A DNA stretch of 64,000 bases, taken from the IMG/VR virus record IMGVR_UViG_3300032236_000656, positions 1 to 64,000 of that record, one strand, 5' to 3'. A model generated the notes under the pieces. It was given only the letters and a program-made list of their open reading frames with translations, ran no database searches and had not been told where the DNA came from. Numbering within the stretch: position 1 is the first letter of the stretch; the number at the start of each line of letters is the position of its first letter. The stretch is from a virus. Positions 1-9,063 of this stretch are shown here, one piece after another. A program made the position numbers and the translations under genes.

Positions 1-1
1 A

Positions 2-2197
2 GGAGCAGTTAACGGTCCATTTAATGGAACTATCGGTGTAACTGTTCCAAACTCAATTGTTGCTACATCGTTAATAACAATTAGCGGCGGCAATATCTAT
101 GGTTATCTAAATGGTATTATTGGTGCTAATAGTGCTAATGCTGGAACATTCACAACAATTACTGCAACTGCACTTAATGCAACTTCTGTTAATGCAGGAA
201 CAATTGGCAATACTGGCGCAACATTAATAGGAAATGTCAATGGTGTAGTATGGGGTCCAATAAATGGAACTATAGGTGCTACCATTGCCAACACTGGCAC
301 ATTTACAACATTGACAGCAACTAGCGGGTACCAAGGTGCAGCAAGCGGACCACTTAATGGAACATTAGGTGCAACAACTCCTAATACAGGTGCATTTACA
401 ACAATTACTGCATCGGGACTCACTACGTTAAATGGCGCTAATGCTGCTACCGTATATGCAGGTACTATTGGTAATACAGGTGCAGTGCTTAGTGGTGCAT
501 CAATTAGTGTAACTGGTACTGCAACTTCTGACAAAGTACTTGCTGGAAATGTTTATGTCGGCGACATGGTTATGTGGGGCGGCAATAACGCAATTACAGG
601 TGCTGCAATATCTGCTTCTTCAGCAACTTATATAACTGGCTTAACTGCTGCTAACGTACAAGGCGTAATCGGTTCTGTTTCTTCAGGTAGTTTCCCAACA
701 CTTAACCAAAACACAACTGGTTCTGCATCGGGAGGAGCAAGTGGACCTTTAAGTGGACCATTTAACGGTACTGTAGGTGCAACAACTCCAAATACTGGCA
801 AATTTACTTCTGTAACAACAACTAGTGGTGGGCAAGTAATTGGTTATATATCTGGGCCAATTGGTGCCAATACTGCTAATACAGGCGTGTTTACTACACT
901 AACAGCAACCAGCGGATATCAAGGTACAACTAGTGGAGCACATAATGGTACAGTTGGTGCAACTAATGCTAACACTGGTGTGTTTACTACACTAACAGCA
1001 ACTAGCGGATATCAAGGCGCAGCAAGTGGACCTCTTAATGGAACACTAGGTGCAACAACTCCTAACTCAGTAGTTGCTACTTCAGTAACAACTACAAGCG
1101 GCGGACAACTAATTGGGTATCATACAGGTCCTGTAGGTGCTAATACAGCAAATACTGGTGTATTCACAACTTTGACGGCAACCAGTGGGTATCAGGGTGC
1201 AACAAGTGGCGATCACAATGGTACAGTTGGTGCAACAACTCCTAACACAGGTGCATTTACTACAGTAACAGCATCTACTAGTATTGTAGCAGGTACTATT
1301 GGTATATGGGCAGGCAATGCAACTATTACAGGTGTTACACTATCTGGTGTATCTGCTGGTGCGACAGGACCTTTAACAGGTCCGTTGAACGGAACAGTTG
1401 GAGCAACAACTCCTAACACTGGTGTGTTTACTACGCTAACAGCAACTAGTGGTTATCAAGGCGCAGCAAGTGGGCCAATAAATGGAACAGTTGGAGCAAC
1501 AACTCCTAATACAGGTGCGTTTACTACATTAACTGCAACTAGTGGCTATCAAGGTGCAACTAGTGGAGCACATAATGGTACTGTTGGTGCAACTACTCCT
1601 AACTCAGTAGTTGCTACTTCAGTTATCACTACTAGTGGTGGTCAACTTACTGGATACCATACAGGACCAATTGGTGCTAATACTGCTAATACTGGCGCAT
1701 TTACAACTATATCAGTGAACAGCGCATCTGCTGGAATTACAAATGCAGGTACTAATGGTGTAGGTGATATCGGAGCCAGTGGTGCTACTTTTGGTACAGT
1801 GTGGGCGAAAGCAACCTCTGCACAGTACGCTGACTTAGCAGAATGTTATGCTGCTGATGCTGATTATGAACCAGGTACTGTTGTTGAATTTGGCGGTGTA
1901 TATGAATTAACTGTTGCAGAAGAAAACAGTGCAAGCATTGCAGGCATTGTTTCAACAAATCCTGCTTATCTAATGAACAGTGCAATAGAAGCAGATTTTC
2001 CTGTTGCAGTTGCATTAACAGGTCGTACTCAATGTAAAGTCCACGGACCAGTAAAGAAAGGCCAAATGATGGTAAGTGCAGGTAATGGTTATGCCCGTGC
2101 ATCTGCAAATCCAACAATTGGAACAGTGATTGGCAAATCCTTAGAAAATTTTGATGAGGATATTGGCATTATTGAAGTTGCAGTTGGAAGATTTTAA
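2..2197 (+). CDS. Repeat-rich tail-fibre-like virion protein, 5' end outside window
   Basis: The frame is open from base 2, so the gene starts before the window; about 731 codons are visible. Most of the protein is a degenerate repeat of roughly 30-45 residues with the core GPLNGTLGATTPNTGAFTT, followed by TATSGYQGA, as expected for an elongated trimeric fibre shaft. The last 135 residues or so are non-repetitive, with ADLAECY, TNPAYLMNS and GPVKKGQMM; similar C-terminal domains cap many phage fibre proteins (family knowledge). The DNA repeat is also high-identity and could recombine. It is followed after 35 bases by another virion gene behind an AATAAATA late motif. Fibre assignment is inference from composition and neighbours. 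Confidence 0.75.
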   Translation, partial: GAVNGPFNGTIGVTVPNSIVATSLITISGGNIYGYLNGIIGANSANAGTFTTITATALNATSVNAGTIGNTGATLIGNVNGVVWGPINGTIGATIANTGTFTTLTATSGYQGAASGPLNGTLGATTPNTGAFTTITASGLTTLNGANAATVYAGTIGNTGAVLSGASISVTGTATSDKVLAGNVYVGDMVMWGGNNAITGAAISASSATYITGLTAANVQGVIGSVSSGSFPTLNQNTTGSASGGASGPLSGPFNGTVGATTPNTGKFTSVTTTSGGQVIGYISGPIGANTANTGVFTTLTATSGYQGTTSGAHNGTVGATNANTGVFTTLTATSGYQGAASGPLNGTLGATTPNSVVATSVTTTSGGQLIGYHTGPVGANTANTGVFTTLTATSGYQGATSGDHNGTVGATTPNTGAFTTVTASTSIVAGTIGIWAGNATITGVTLSGVSAGATGPLTGPLNGTVGATTPNTGVFTTLTATSGYQGAASGPINGTVGATTPNTGAFTTLTATSGYQGATSGAHNGTVGATTPNSVVATSVITTSGGQLTGYHTGPIGANTANTGAFTTISVNSASAGITNAGTNGVGDIGASGATFGTVWAKATSAQYADLAECYAADADYEPGTVVEFGGVYELTVAEENSASIAGIVSTNPAYLMNSAIEADFPVAVALTGRTQCKVHGPVKKGQMMVSAGNGYARASANPTIGTVIGKSLENFDEDIGIIEVAVGRF

Positions 2198-2210
2198 TTC
2201 CTGTTGTGTC

Positions 2211-2218
2211 AATAAATA
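2211..2218 (+). promoter_or_regulatory. Late promoter motif AATAAATA
   Basis: AATAAATA lies 14 bases before the ATG at 2233, with AAGGAG in between. It matches the T4-type late -10 element (TATAAATA) used with a gp55-like sigma, and the same motif recurs before other virion genes in the window. Confidence 0.55.
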
Positions 2219-2232
2219 ATTAAGGAGACACT

Positions 2233-5200
2233 ATGGGAAACCCAATTTGGATTACTGAACAAGGCGATTTTGGTAAAATCGCAGCACAGCAGTATTTTGA
2301 CTTAGGACTAAAAGCAATTGATCCAGATGGCGGAGTTGTAAATTATAAACTTACTGCTGGGCAGTTACCACGCGGTGTACAAATTGATCCAACAGGATAT
2401 GTAAGTGGCAATCCTGAAAGAACATATACTGTTACTGGTGTTCCTTTTAATGTCAATCAGGATATTACAAGTACATTCACTATTAGAGCAACTTCAATTT
2501 ATAATGGTGAAGTGACTGGTATCACTGACAGAACTTTTTATATTACAGTAACAGGTAATTATCCACCTGTCATTACAAGTTTAGAAGAACCACTTGGCAC
2601 ATATGTAGATGGCACTGATATAACACTTCAGTTAAATGCATATGATTTGAACAACGATACACTAACTTGGAAACTAGTAACAGGTAAATTGCCACCCGGA
2701 TTAAGTTTAAGTGAAACGGGACTAATTAGTGGAGTTATCAATCCTATATTCAATGAAGTTTCAAATTTAGTAGGATTCAATGATTCTTTTTGGAACACTG
2801 ATGGGTTTGAAAGAGTTACAGAAAGTAATGTTATTAACTATAATTTTTCTGCGTCAGTAACTGATGGCAAAGCAATAGTTTTTAAAAATTTTAAGATAAC
2901 TGTATATAATTTCTCAGGGTTAACTGCTGACTCGTCGTTTGTTAAAGATGACACATTAAAGTTAACTGCTGATATCAATGCCAATCGTCCACCTATTCTA
3001 CTAACAAGAACATTAGGTACTAGTGCAATAACAAATAGCGGTGGCTATTATGCATTTAAGTTTGATGGCATCGATTACGACAATACTGAAATTTCATATA
3101 TTCTTTCTAGTGGAATAGATACAGGATTTGATCCTCCTACTTCTGGGTTTGACGACACATACTGGGATCAAAGTGGAAATTATGAATTACCACCTGGATT
3201 AACTTTAGACAGCGCAACTGGTTGGCTGACTGGTTATATTCCAACACAGGTCGAAACATCAAAAGTTTATAAGTTTGGTATATCAGTAATAACACCTGAG
3301 AATAACGGTGCAAGTGATATTAAAACTTTCACCATTACAGTATTAGGTAATTTAGATCTTGCAGTTACTTGGGATAGTCCAGAAGATCTTGGATATATTC
3401 GCAATGGAGATATTAGCAGTCTATATGTTAAGGCACAAGCAAAAAGCAACAGAGAACTTTATTATTCATTGAAGATTGGCAGTAGATTGCCACAAGGTAT
3501 TAAGTTGTTGGAAGACGGTACTATTAGTGGTAGAGTAAGTTTTCAAACTATGGGATTTGACAAAGGCAAAACTACCTTTGATAAAGATTTGGCTTCAAAG
3601 TTCGTTTACCTAAGAAACACAAATTTTGATAATGTATATACATTTACTGTAATAGCAAAAGATTATTTTAATCAACTTGAAAGTGAAAAGACATTTAAGT
3701 TAAGTGTATTACAATCTACTTACGAGCCATATGAAGATTTGTTTATCAAATGCTTGCCATCTATTAAACAACGTCAAGAAATTTATAGTATTATACATAA
3801 TACAGATATATTCGATCCAAATGATATTTATAGACCATTAGATCCATATTATGGGCTACAGGAAGATATTAAGTTTATTGTAAGTTATGGAATTAAGGCA
3901 AGTAAATTAAGTAATTACATTGCTGCAATGGGCAATAGACATTTCAATAAGAAATTTTATTTTGGTGACTATAAGTTAGCACAAGGTAAAGATGAAAATG
4001 GTAATCTGTTATATGATGTAATTTATGTTGATCTAATAGAAGATACTAAAGCATATGAAAATAAGAATGGCGTTACAATAACAAAGAGTCCTGCTGCATT
4101 TACATCAATGACAAAAACTAAACCAAATTGGAGAAATCCAAGAGCAGCAGGATCTAAAATTATTGCACCTAATGATTTAACATTAATGCAAAAAGACATA
4201 GCAAATAATTTAGAAAACAGTTATCTAAATAGTTTGCCCGAATGGATGGTCAGTATCCAAAATAATAATCGAGTTTTAGGTTACACAACAGGTGCTGTAT
4301 TGGCATATCTAAAACCAGGCACAGGCGAAAAAGCATTATTCAATATTAAGAAATATGCACCTTACAATATTAAAGATGTTGCCTTTGTTGCTGATAGATA
4401 TATTCTAAATAACAGTTACTCTGCTAACTTTGATTTAGTTAAGAGAAAATTCGTCGATCAAAAATATACGTCATTTGATAAGTCAGCACTTGGAAAAACT
4501 GCTGTTATTACTCCAGTTGCCACTGTTGATTATGCTGTTGATCGCCCATTTGATAGTATTCACGGTAAAACTTTAGAATATATCATTGAATCAGGTGGAC
4601 TTGATGGAACAGGATATAATCTTCAAGGAAAGTATATTATATTTGCAACTCAAGAAAGATTTTCAAGTTGGAATGTTACTGCAAATGATGGCTGGGTGAA
4701 AAGCGAAATTATACCAAATAACTATGGGTTTGACGAGTTTTATGGTTGGGCAGATAATACATGGGATCGAGGCATAGAAACAAATTACGTTAATGTTCCT
4801 GGATACAAAGATCGACTGGCTATTTCTTCTGTTGTAAATCAACAGGGTGGCGTTTGGAAGATTGATGTTGATGGTGAAGAACGAGTAAGTTTAGAATTTG
4901 TTAGATCAATCAGCCCAGGAGAAACACTGACTGTTAGATCCTTTGCTAGAAATAATGATGTTGCAACAATAGAAACAACTACTGTACATAGTTTGAATGT
5001 AGGCGATCCCATTGAAATTTCTATTGGCAGTGGTGAAATTCAATCAGTGACTGTAAAATCTGTTATTAACAGTATTACTTTCACTTATGACAATTACGGA
5101 GAAAATGTAGCCAAGTATATTACATTTGGACAAGTTCTTGTTTCTCCACAATATGTATATGTACAATATGGCGATAAGCATGGTAACAGTTATCAACTGT

Positions 5201-5403
5201 ATGATGTATCAGTTGTTGGTATATCTAATACAGTACCATTATATTCGCAGACAAATACTCAAGTGTTAAAACCAACATTACCAACATTGTTTGACGGAAA
5301 TAGTACACAATTCGTTAACAATATCGATAGTTACACATTGCCTCTAGAAGGCGATAAATATTTGAAGTTCCCAAAGATTGGAGTTTTTTACAATGGCCAG
5401 TAA
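2233..5403 (+). CDS. Large virion protein with Ig-like (He_PIG-type) repeats
   Basis: This is a 1056-residue protein with no signal peptide. The N-terminal 500 residues contain at least four copies of an Ig-like unit with the signature LPPGL or LPRGVQI followed by G.(I/V)SG, for example AGQLPRGVQIDPTGYVSGNP near residue 45 and GKLPPGLSLSETGLISG near 150. This is the pattern of putative Ig (He_PIG) domains. The C-terminal half (from about residue 495) is different and has no motif I recognise. A strong AAGGAG lies upstream of the ATG. It sits between a fibre-like gene and another structural gene, so a tail or baseplate decoration role is likely; the exact role is unknown. Confidence 0.7.
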   Translation: MGNPIWITEQGDFGKIAAQQYFDLGLKAIDPDGGVVNYKLTAGQLPRGVQIDPTGYVSGNPERTYTVTGVPFNVNQDITSTFTIRATSIYNGEVTGITDRTFYITVTGNYPPVITSLEEPLGTYVDGTDITLQLNAYDLNNDTLTWKLVTGKLPPGLSLSETGLISGVINPIFNEVSNLVGFNDSFWNTDGFERVTESNVINYNFSASVTDGKAIVFKNFKITVYNFSGLTADSSFVKDDTLKLTADINANRPPILLTRTLGTSAITNSGGYYAFKFDGIDYDNTEISYILSSGIDTGFDPPTSGFDDTYWDQSGNYELPPGLTLDSATGWLTGYIPTQVETSKVYKFGISVITPENNGASDIKTFTITVLGNLDLAVTWDSPEDLGYIRNGDISSLYVKAQAKSNRELYYSLKIGSRLPQGIKLLEDGTISGRVSFQTMGFDKGKTTFDKDLASKFVYLRNTNFDNVYTFTVIAKDYFNQLESEKTFKLSVLQSTYEPYEDLFIKCLPSIKQRQEIYSIIHNTDIFDPNDIYRPLDPYYGLQEDIKFIVSYGIKASKLSNYIAAMGNRHFNKKFYFGDYKLAQGKDENGNLLYDVIYVDLIEDTKAYENKNGVTITKSPAAFTSMTKTKPNWRNPRAAGSKIIAPNDLTLMQKDIANNLENSYLNSLPEWMVSIQNNNRVLGYTTGAVLAYLKPGTGEKALFNIKKYAPYNIKDVAFVADRYILNNSYSANFDLVKRKFVDQKYTSFDKSALGKTAVITPVATVDYAVDRPFDSIHGKTLEYIIESGGLDGTGYNLQGKYIIFATQERFSSWNVTANDGWVKSEIIPNNYGFDEFYGWADNTWDRGIETNYVNVPGYKDRLAISSVVNQQGGVWKIDVDGEERVSLEFVRSISPGETLTVRSFARNNDVATIETTTVHSLNVGDPIEISIGSGEIQSVTVKSVINSITFTYDNYGENVAKYITFGQVLVSPQYVYVQYGDKHGNSYQLYDVSVVGISNTVPLYSQTNTQVLKPTLPTLFDGNSTQFVNNIDSYTLPLEGDKYLKFPKIGVFYNGQ

Positions 5404-6313
5404 TATTAATAGCCTAAATATAGATCCTACGTTCCCCATCGCTGGCGTTGACAATGATAGCCAAGGGTTTCGTACTAATTTTAAAAATATACAAACTAAC
5501 CTAGCATACGCAAAAACTGAAATTGAAGATTTACAGAACAAGACAATCTTAAAAGGCGCTTTGTCAGGCGGTGGTTCTGTTAACAATGATATGAATGGCA
5601 CCTTAATTAGCGGTGCAGAAATTTATAACTTTAAAGAAACAATTGCAGATCTTGGTAGTACATCAGGTACTGTTGCAATTATTCATACTTCTGCACATTA
5701 TTGGTCAGTTAATACTTCAGGATCAATCGTACTAACATTTTCAGGATTTCCTGTAAGTGGTAAACTAGGTCGTGTTAAACTTAAAGTTATATTGACTAAT
5801 GCAGCACATACTGTAACTTTACCAACACAAGTTTCAATTGGTACAGATTCAATTGAAGGATTTAGTGCAAGCACTCGCGCAATATCATTTTCTGCGGCTG
5901 GTACTTATATCTTTGAATTCTTTACTGATGATCAAGGTGCAAGTATTGCAATTATTGACTTAACTCGTCCACGTCGTCAAACTGCTACTAACTTTGACTG
6001 GAGCAGTTCAGCAAGCACATTCGATCGTTATGAGTATGCACTAGTAACAACAGGATTTGCTAAACAAGTTAATAATAGATTGTTTATTGACAGTGTTACA
6101 ACATTGGCTACAGGAAGCATTTATTTGCCGAATCCAGCATATGATGGACAGACTGCTATTATTAGTTCTAACAATGCAATTACAACATTAAAGATTTCAT
6201 CAAATGCAGGCACGTTGATACTTGGTAATGTGACAACATTAGCTGCTAACAGTACTGTAAAATATCAGTATGTTGGTTCATCATCACCTGCTAAGTGGTT
6301 TAAGACTACTTAA
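5393..6313 (+). CDS. Putative virion structural protein
   Basis: This 306-residue protein starts at the ATG at 5393, preceded by GGAG at nine bases; an in-frame TTG at 5378 is less likely. It overlaps the preceding gene by 11 bases. The N-terminus MASNINSLNIDPTFPIAGVD followed by NDSQGFRTNF and a short coiled segment (YAKTEIEDLQNK) is a pattern I associate with T4-like phage structural proteins of unknown role. The remainder is beta-rich, Thr/Ser-rich and without cysteines, consistent with an exposed fibre or decoration protein. It is the last gene of this structural block, which ends at a strong hairpin. Confidence 0.6.
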   Translation: MASNINSLNIDPTFPIAGVDNDSQGFRTNFKNIQTNLAYAKTEIEDLQNKTILKGALSGGGSVNNDMNGTLISGAEIYNFKETIADLGSTSGTVAIIHTSAHYWSVNTSGSIVLTFSGFPVSGKLGRVKLKVILTNAAHTVTLPTQVSIGTDSIEGFSASTRAISFSAAGTYIFEFFTDDQGASIAIIDLTRPRRQTATNFDWSSSASTFDRYEYALVTTGFAKQVNNRLFIDSVTTLATGSIYLPNPAYDGQTAIISSNNAITTLKISSNAGTLILGNVTTLAANSTVKYQYVGSSSPAKWFKTT

Positions 6314-6321
6314 TAATTTAA

Positions 6322-6350
6322 TTGACTCCTACTATGCATTACGTTACTAT
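6322..6350 (+). promoter_or_regulatory. Sigma70-type promoter for mazG
   Basis: TTGACT (6322-6327), a 17-base spacer and TACTAT (6345-6350). It lies just before the mazG-like gene and overlaps the left arm and loop of the hairpin at 6325-6363. Confidence 0.5.
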
Positions 6351-6363
6351 GCATAGTAGGAGT
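6325..6363 (+). terminator. Perfect 15-bp hairpin, terminator and/or RBS-sequestering element
   Basis: ACTCCTACTATGCAT (6325-6339) is the exact reverse complement of ATGCATAGTAGGAGT (6349-6363), with a nine-base loop. ATTTTT follows at once, giving a rho-independent terminator shape after the structural operon. The right arm contains the AGGAG of the mazG ribosome site, so the stem would also hide that site in read-through transcripts. Confidence 0.65.
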
Positions 6364-6369
6364 ATTTTT

Positions 6370-6816
6370 ATGACTATTGACCTTAATCGTTACACAAAAT
6401 TTGTTGCAGCAGTTACCAGCGAAGAATCAAATGATCTCGTTGCTTTTATGAATAGACTAGATAGATTAGATACAAATTATGAACTTAATGCACCAACTGG
6501 CATTTCTGAATATGGACCTCAGATTAATGTACCGCTGCTCATTACAAGTGGTATTGGACTTAGCAGTGAGTGCGGTGAATACAATGAAATTATCAAGAAA
6601 ATGTTGTTTCAAGGCAAGCCTCTCACTGAAGAGAATGTTTTTCATATGAAGCGTGAACTTGGCGATATTATGTGGTATTGGGCTAATGCTTGTCGTGCAT
6701 TAGATTTAGATCCGAATGATGTAATTGAAGAGAATGTGCGTAAGTTAGAAGCACGTTATCCTGGTGGTAAGTTTGATGCTCATTACAGCGAAAATCGTAA
6801 AGAAGGCGATCTGTAA
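6370..6816 (+). CDS. mazG: MazG-like nucleotide pyrophosphohydrolase
   Basis: This 148-residue protein has the all-alpha NTP-PPase signature: SSECGEYNEIIKKMLFQGK followed by KRELGDIMWYWAN, giving the EExxE...ExxD-type metal-binding pattern (ECGEYNE and ELGD). MazG enzymes hydrolyse (d)NTPs or ppGpp to monophosphates. In T4-like phages they are thought to tune host nucleotide or stringent signalling (family knowledge). The C-terminus KLEARYPGGKFDAHYSENR is typical of the phage branch. The ATG at 6370 is chosen because AGGAG lies eight bases upstream; it has its own host-type promoter. It overlaps the next gene by one base. Confidence 0.85.
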   Translation: MTIDLNRYTKFVAAVTSEESNDLVAFMNRLDRLDTNYELNAPTGISEYGPQINVPLLITSGIGLSSECGEYNEIIKKMLFQGKPLTEENVFHMKRELGDIMWYWANACRALDLDPNDVIEENVRKLEARYPGGKFDAHYSENRKEGDL

Positions 6817-7055
6817 TGTTTCATCCTTTGCTTGGTAGTTTAGCAGAAAAATCACTTGATGAAATTATCAAAGAAAGCACTGATTTAAGTACAAAATTAA
6901 ATCAGGCATATCGTTTTGGAAATGCAAATTTAGCAAAACAAATTAGAATGGTTTTAAACAGTTACCAAGCAGAGTATCAAAAACGAATGAACGAAATAGC
7001 AGAAAAAGCAGCCAATGATAAAATGCTAAAGGATAAGGTGAAAATTAAAAAATGA
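6816..7055 (+). CDS. Small helical conserved phage protein, unknown function
   Basis: This 79-residue, highly charged, Lys-rich protein is predicted to be almost wholly helical. Its pattern (SLDEIIKESTDLSTKLNQAY, then GNANLAKQI and a YQAEYQKRMNEIAEKA coil) resembles small proteins I associate with T4-like cyanophages. Its start overlaps the mazG stop (TAATG), so it is probably translationally coupled. No enzymatic motif is visible. Confidence 0.6.
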   Translation: MFHPLLGSLAEKSLDEIIKESTDLSTKLNQAYRFGNANLAKQIRMVLNSYQAEYQKRMNEIAEKAANDKMLKDKVKIKK

Positions 7056-7690
7056 CCGATTTAAGTTATGATACTAAATGGCCATCAGTAGTAGCACTCG
7101 ATGAATGGTTAGGTCCTAATAATTATGAATGTAAAATTTACTTCGACATAGAAACTGATGATGGCGATCAACAAAATACTGCATTTGAAAGATGTAAAGT
7201 TTTATTGGAAGTAATGTTTGATCACGGTCTTTTTATGAATATCAATAATCCTTTGATGCAGGTACTACAGAAGAAAACAAAGCAGAAAATTATTAGTTTA
7301 CCTACAGAACCTCTTGATATTATACTTGCGGCTGTTATATTCAGTAAATTAAATGCAATTGTTGAAGGAAGATTGGCTGTTAGAAAAGTCAAAATTAAAA
7401 GTTCCCAAGGAGATAACATATGGGTTCATTATGATGAGGACTTTGCAGAAGATTTTGGCAGTTTAGATTGTGAAATGTACAAGACTGTAAATGGCGAAAA
7501 GCCATGGTGGCAAAGATCGGATCCTTCTGTTAGTGATTGGTTTGAAATTGGCAAGAAAGAAATTAAGTTTCATAAACACACTGCAATTTGGGATAAGACA
7601 CTACAGTGGGAAAAGACAGCCAAAGAAAATAAACCCGAACCAAAGTGGAAGCCAAAGATTATAGATGGTGGCAAAGATACTAAACATTGA
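7052..7690 (+). CDS. Conserved hypothetical phage protein
   Basis: A 212-residue soluble protein overlapping the previous gene by four bases (ATGA). It is rich in Trp, acidic at the N-terminus and basic at the C-terminus (EPKWKPKIIDGGKDTKH). The segment ECKIYFDIETDDG looks superficially like an exonuclease DIE motif, but no further exonuclease motifs follow, so I do not assign that activity. The remaining sequence gives no recognised domain. It lies in the run that leads to the clamp loader. Confidence 0.6.
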   Translation: MTDLSYDTKWPSVVALDEWLGPNNYECKIYFDIETDDGDQQNTAFERCKVLLEVMFDHGLFMNINNPLMQVLQKKTKQKIISLPTEPLDIILAAVIFSKLNAIVEGRLAVRKVKIKSSQGDNIWVHYDEDFAEDFGSLDCEMYKTVNGEKPWWQRSDPSVSDWFEIGKKEIKFHKHTAIWDKTLQWEKTAKENKPEPKWKPKIIDGGKDTKH

Positions 7691-8192
7691 TGAATATGGA
7701 CGTACAATAATTACGGAACAAGATATCTGTAATCATTTGTATCAAAATCCAAAGTTTGATTATAGTGCTGCTGAACTAAAATCAGCAGCCAAATATAATC
7801 AAGCAATAGATAGTCTGTATCTAAATTGGTCTCATCTTAAAGAACTTGAGAAAATTACTGTTGATCCAATTGAATGGCATCAAGTAAATCAAAATACTTG
7901 GTTCATGCCTAATGAATATAAAGATCTCGACATTGCAAAGTGGCTCTTGGATCAGTGTAGAAATGAAACTGAACTCCAGCGCACTGGAGCAGAACTGTTA
8001 ATGTATGCAGAACGTGATTTGCTAGACTTATTACGTTATCTCAAATATTTTGTTGACACGCTAAGAGCCAACAATATTGTATGGGGAGTGGGCAGAGGCA
8101 GTAGTGTAGCCAGTTTCGTTCTTTATCTATTAGGAATTCACAAGATCAACAGTATAACCTATAATTTAGATATTGAAGAATTCATACGTTAA
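7665..8192 (+). CDS. DnaE (Pol III alpha) palm-like fragment protein
   Basis: This 175-residue protein ends with VWGVGRGSSVASFVLYLLGI then HKINSITYNLDIEEFIR. This closely follows the bacterial DnaE segment GPGRGSAAGSLVAYxLGIT..DPlxYxLlFERFLN, the nucleotide-binding entrance of the C-family palm. The rest of DnaE (PHP, catalytic aspartates, fingers, beta-binding) is absent, so it cannot polymerise DNA by itself. Such short DnaE-like proteins occur in some T4-like phages with a family B polymerase; their role is unknown. The start at 7665 overlaps the previous gene by 26 bases. Confidence 0.6.
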   Translation: MVAKILNIDEYGRTIITEQDICNHLYQNPKFDYSAAELKSAAKYNQAIDSLYLNWSHLKELEKITVDPIEWHQVNQNTWFMPNEYKDLDIAKWLLDQCRNETELQRTGAELLMYAERDLLDLLRYLKYFVDTLRANNIVWGVGRGSSVASFVLYLLGIHKINSITYNLDIEEFIR

Positions 8193-8214
8193 ATAAAATA
8201 AAAGGAATAAACAA

Positions 8215-8637
8215 ATGGCAGTTTACAAAACAGCACGTGGCAATAACATCGATTTAGAAAAGTTAAAATTATACAACGAAACAGTAATCGCAGTTGGCAA
8301 TACACAGACAAATGTCAGAGGTGATATTGTTCAAGGTGGAAGAATTATTAAGACTAGAGAACAGGTAATGCAAGAACATTATAACCTAAGTGGCAATAAT
8401 ATTCCAAAGCATCCAAAACATGAAGTCGTTCAGCAGATTGAAGAAGACGACATTGCAATGGGTTTTGAACCACCACCAGCAGACCCCATTCCTGTTTCTA
8501 CTGCACCAACACCTGCATCAGTTGAAGTTGAAGATCCAGTGTCCGAAGATGATCGACCACGCGGCGGATTAGCAGATGCAGTTGCACGTAGTCAAGAATT
8601 AAATGAAAAACTTGCCGCATCAAGAAAGAGAATCTAA
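8215..8637 (+). CDS. Conserved phage protein with YKTARG N-terminus
   Basis: The 140-residue product begins MAVYKTARGNNIDLEKLKLY, then VIAVGNTQTNVRGD and IIKTREQVMQEHY. This is a pattern I recall from T4-like cyanophage proteins of unknown role. The second half is Pro- and acid-rich and probably disordered, ending in a short basic helix. AAAGGAA lies eight bases before the ATG. It abuts the GroES-like gene (TAATG). Confidence 0.6.
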   Translation: MAVYKTARGNNIDLEKLKLYNETVIAVGNTQTNVRGDIVQGGRIIKTREQVMQEHYNLSGNNIPKHPKHEVVQQIEEDDIAMGFEPPPADPIPVSTAPTPASVEVEDPVSEDDRPRGGLADAVARSQELNEKLAASRKRI

Positions 8638-9017
8638 TGGCATTTACAGCACGTATTCATATTAAAGCAGATTGGAGGAAGATCACTCCAACACATAGTA
8701 ATATTTTAGTTACTGATATGGAATTTGGCGAACGAGTAACTTCAGGGGGAGTAATTCTTCCTGGAGACGATAAGGAAGAACGTGGCATTCGACCTCGTTG
8801 GTGTCGAGTTTTGGCAGTAGGACATAAAAACAAAGATGTTAATAAGGACGAATGGATCTATGTTGCTCATGGTCGTTGGACTCGCGGAATTGATTTAACT
8901 AACGATGACGGCGAATCAATTACAGTAAGAATGGTTGATCCCAAAGATGTACTACTGGTATCGCAAGATTTACCAGTTGATGATTATGTCGCTCCCATGT
9001 ATCATAAGCGTGATTAA
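8637..9017 (+). CDS. GroES-like co-chaperonin (gp31-type)
   Basis: This 126-residue protein carries the Cpn10 beta-barrel pattern: ILVTDMEFGERVTSGGVILP, then a charged loop, then RWCRVLAVGHKN and a C-terminal VRMVDPKDVLLV. In GroES, the mobile loop (ERTAGGIVL) binds GroEL; here ERVTSGGVILP sits in the same place. T4 gp31 and related proteins replace host GroES so that GroEL can fold the major capsid protein (family knowledge). A similar role is inferred. It is longer than GroES (97 residues) because of an insert before the C-terminal strand. Confidence 0.65.
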   Translation: MAFTARIHIKADWRKITPTHSNILVTDMEFGERVTSGGVILPGDDKEERGIRPRWCRVLAVGHKNKDVNKDEWIYVAHGRWTRGIDLTNDDGESITVRMVDPKDVLLVSQDLPVDDYVAPMYHKRD

Positions 9018-9046
9018 TTGACTTTATTAAAATTTTGTTGTATTCT
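9018..9046 (+). promoter_or_regulatory. Sigma70-type promoter for the clamp loader
   Basis: TTGACT (9018-9023), exactly 17 bases, TATTCT (9041-9046). The predicted start is near 9053, giving a short leader to the ATG at 9064. TTGACT overlaps the end of the preceding gene. Confidence 0.7.
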
Positions 9047-9063
9047 AATGCTAGAGGTTGAAA

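Noticed and set aside
103-534. Minus-strand Val/Pro/Ala-rich frame of 143 codons
   Set aside because: Antisense of the repeat fibre gene; its repeats mirror the sense repeats and no promoter or ribosome site is present.
7052-7690. DIETD motif suggesting an exonuclease
   Set aside because: Only the first motif is present; no second or third exonuclease motif follows in the protein.
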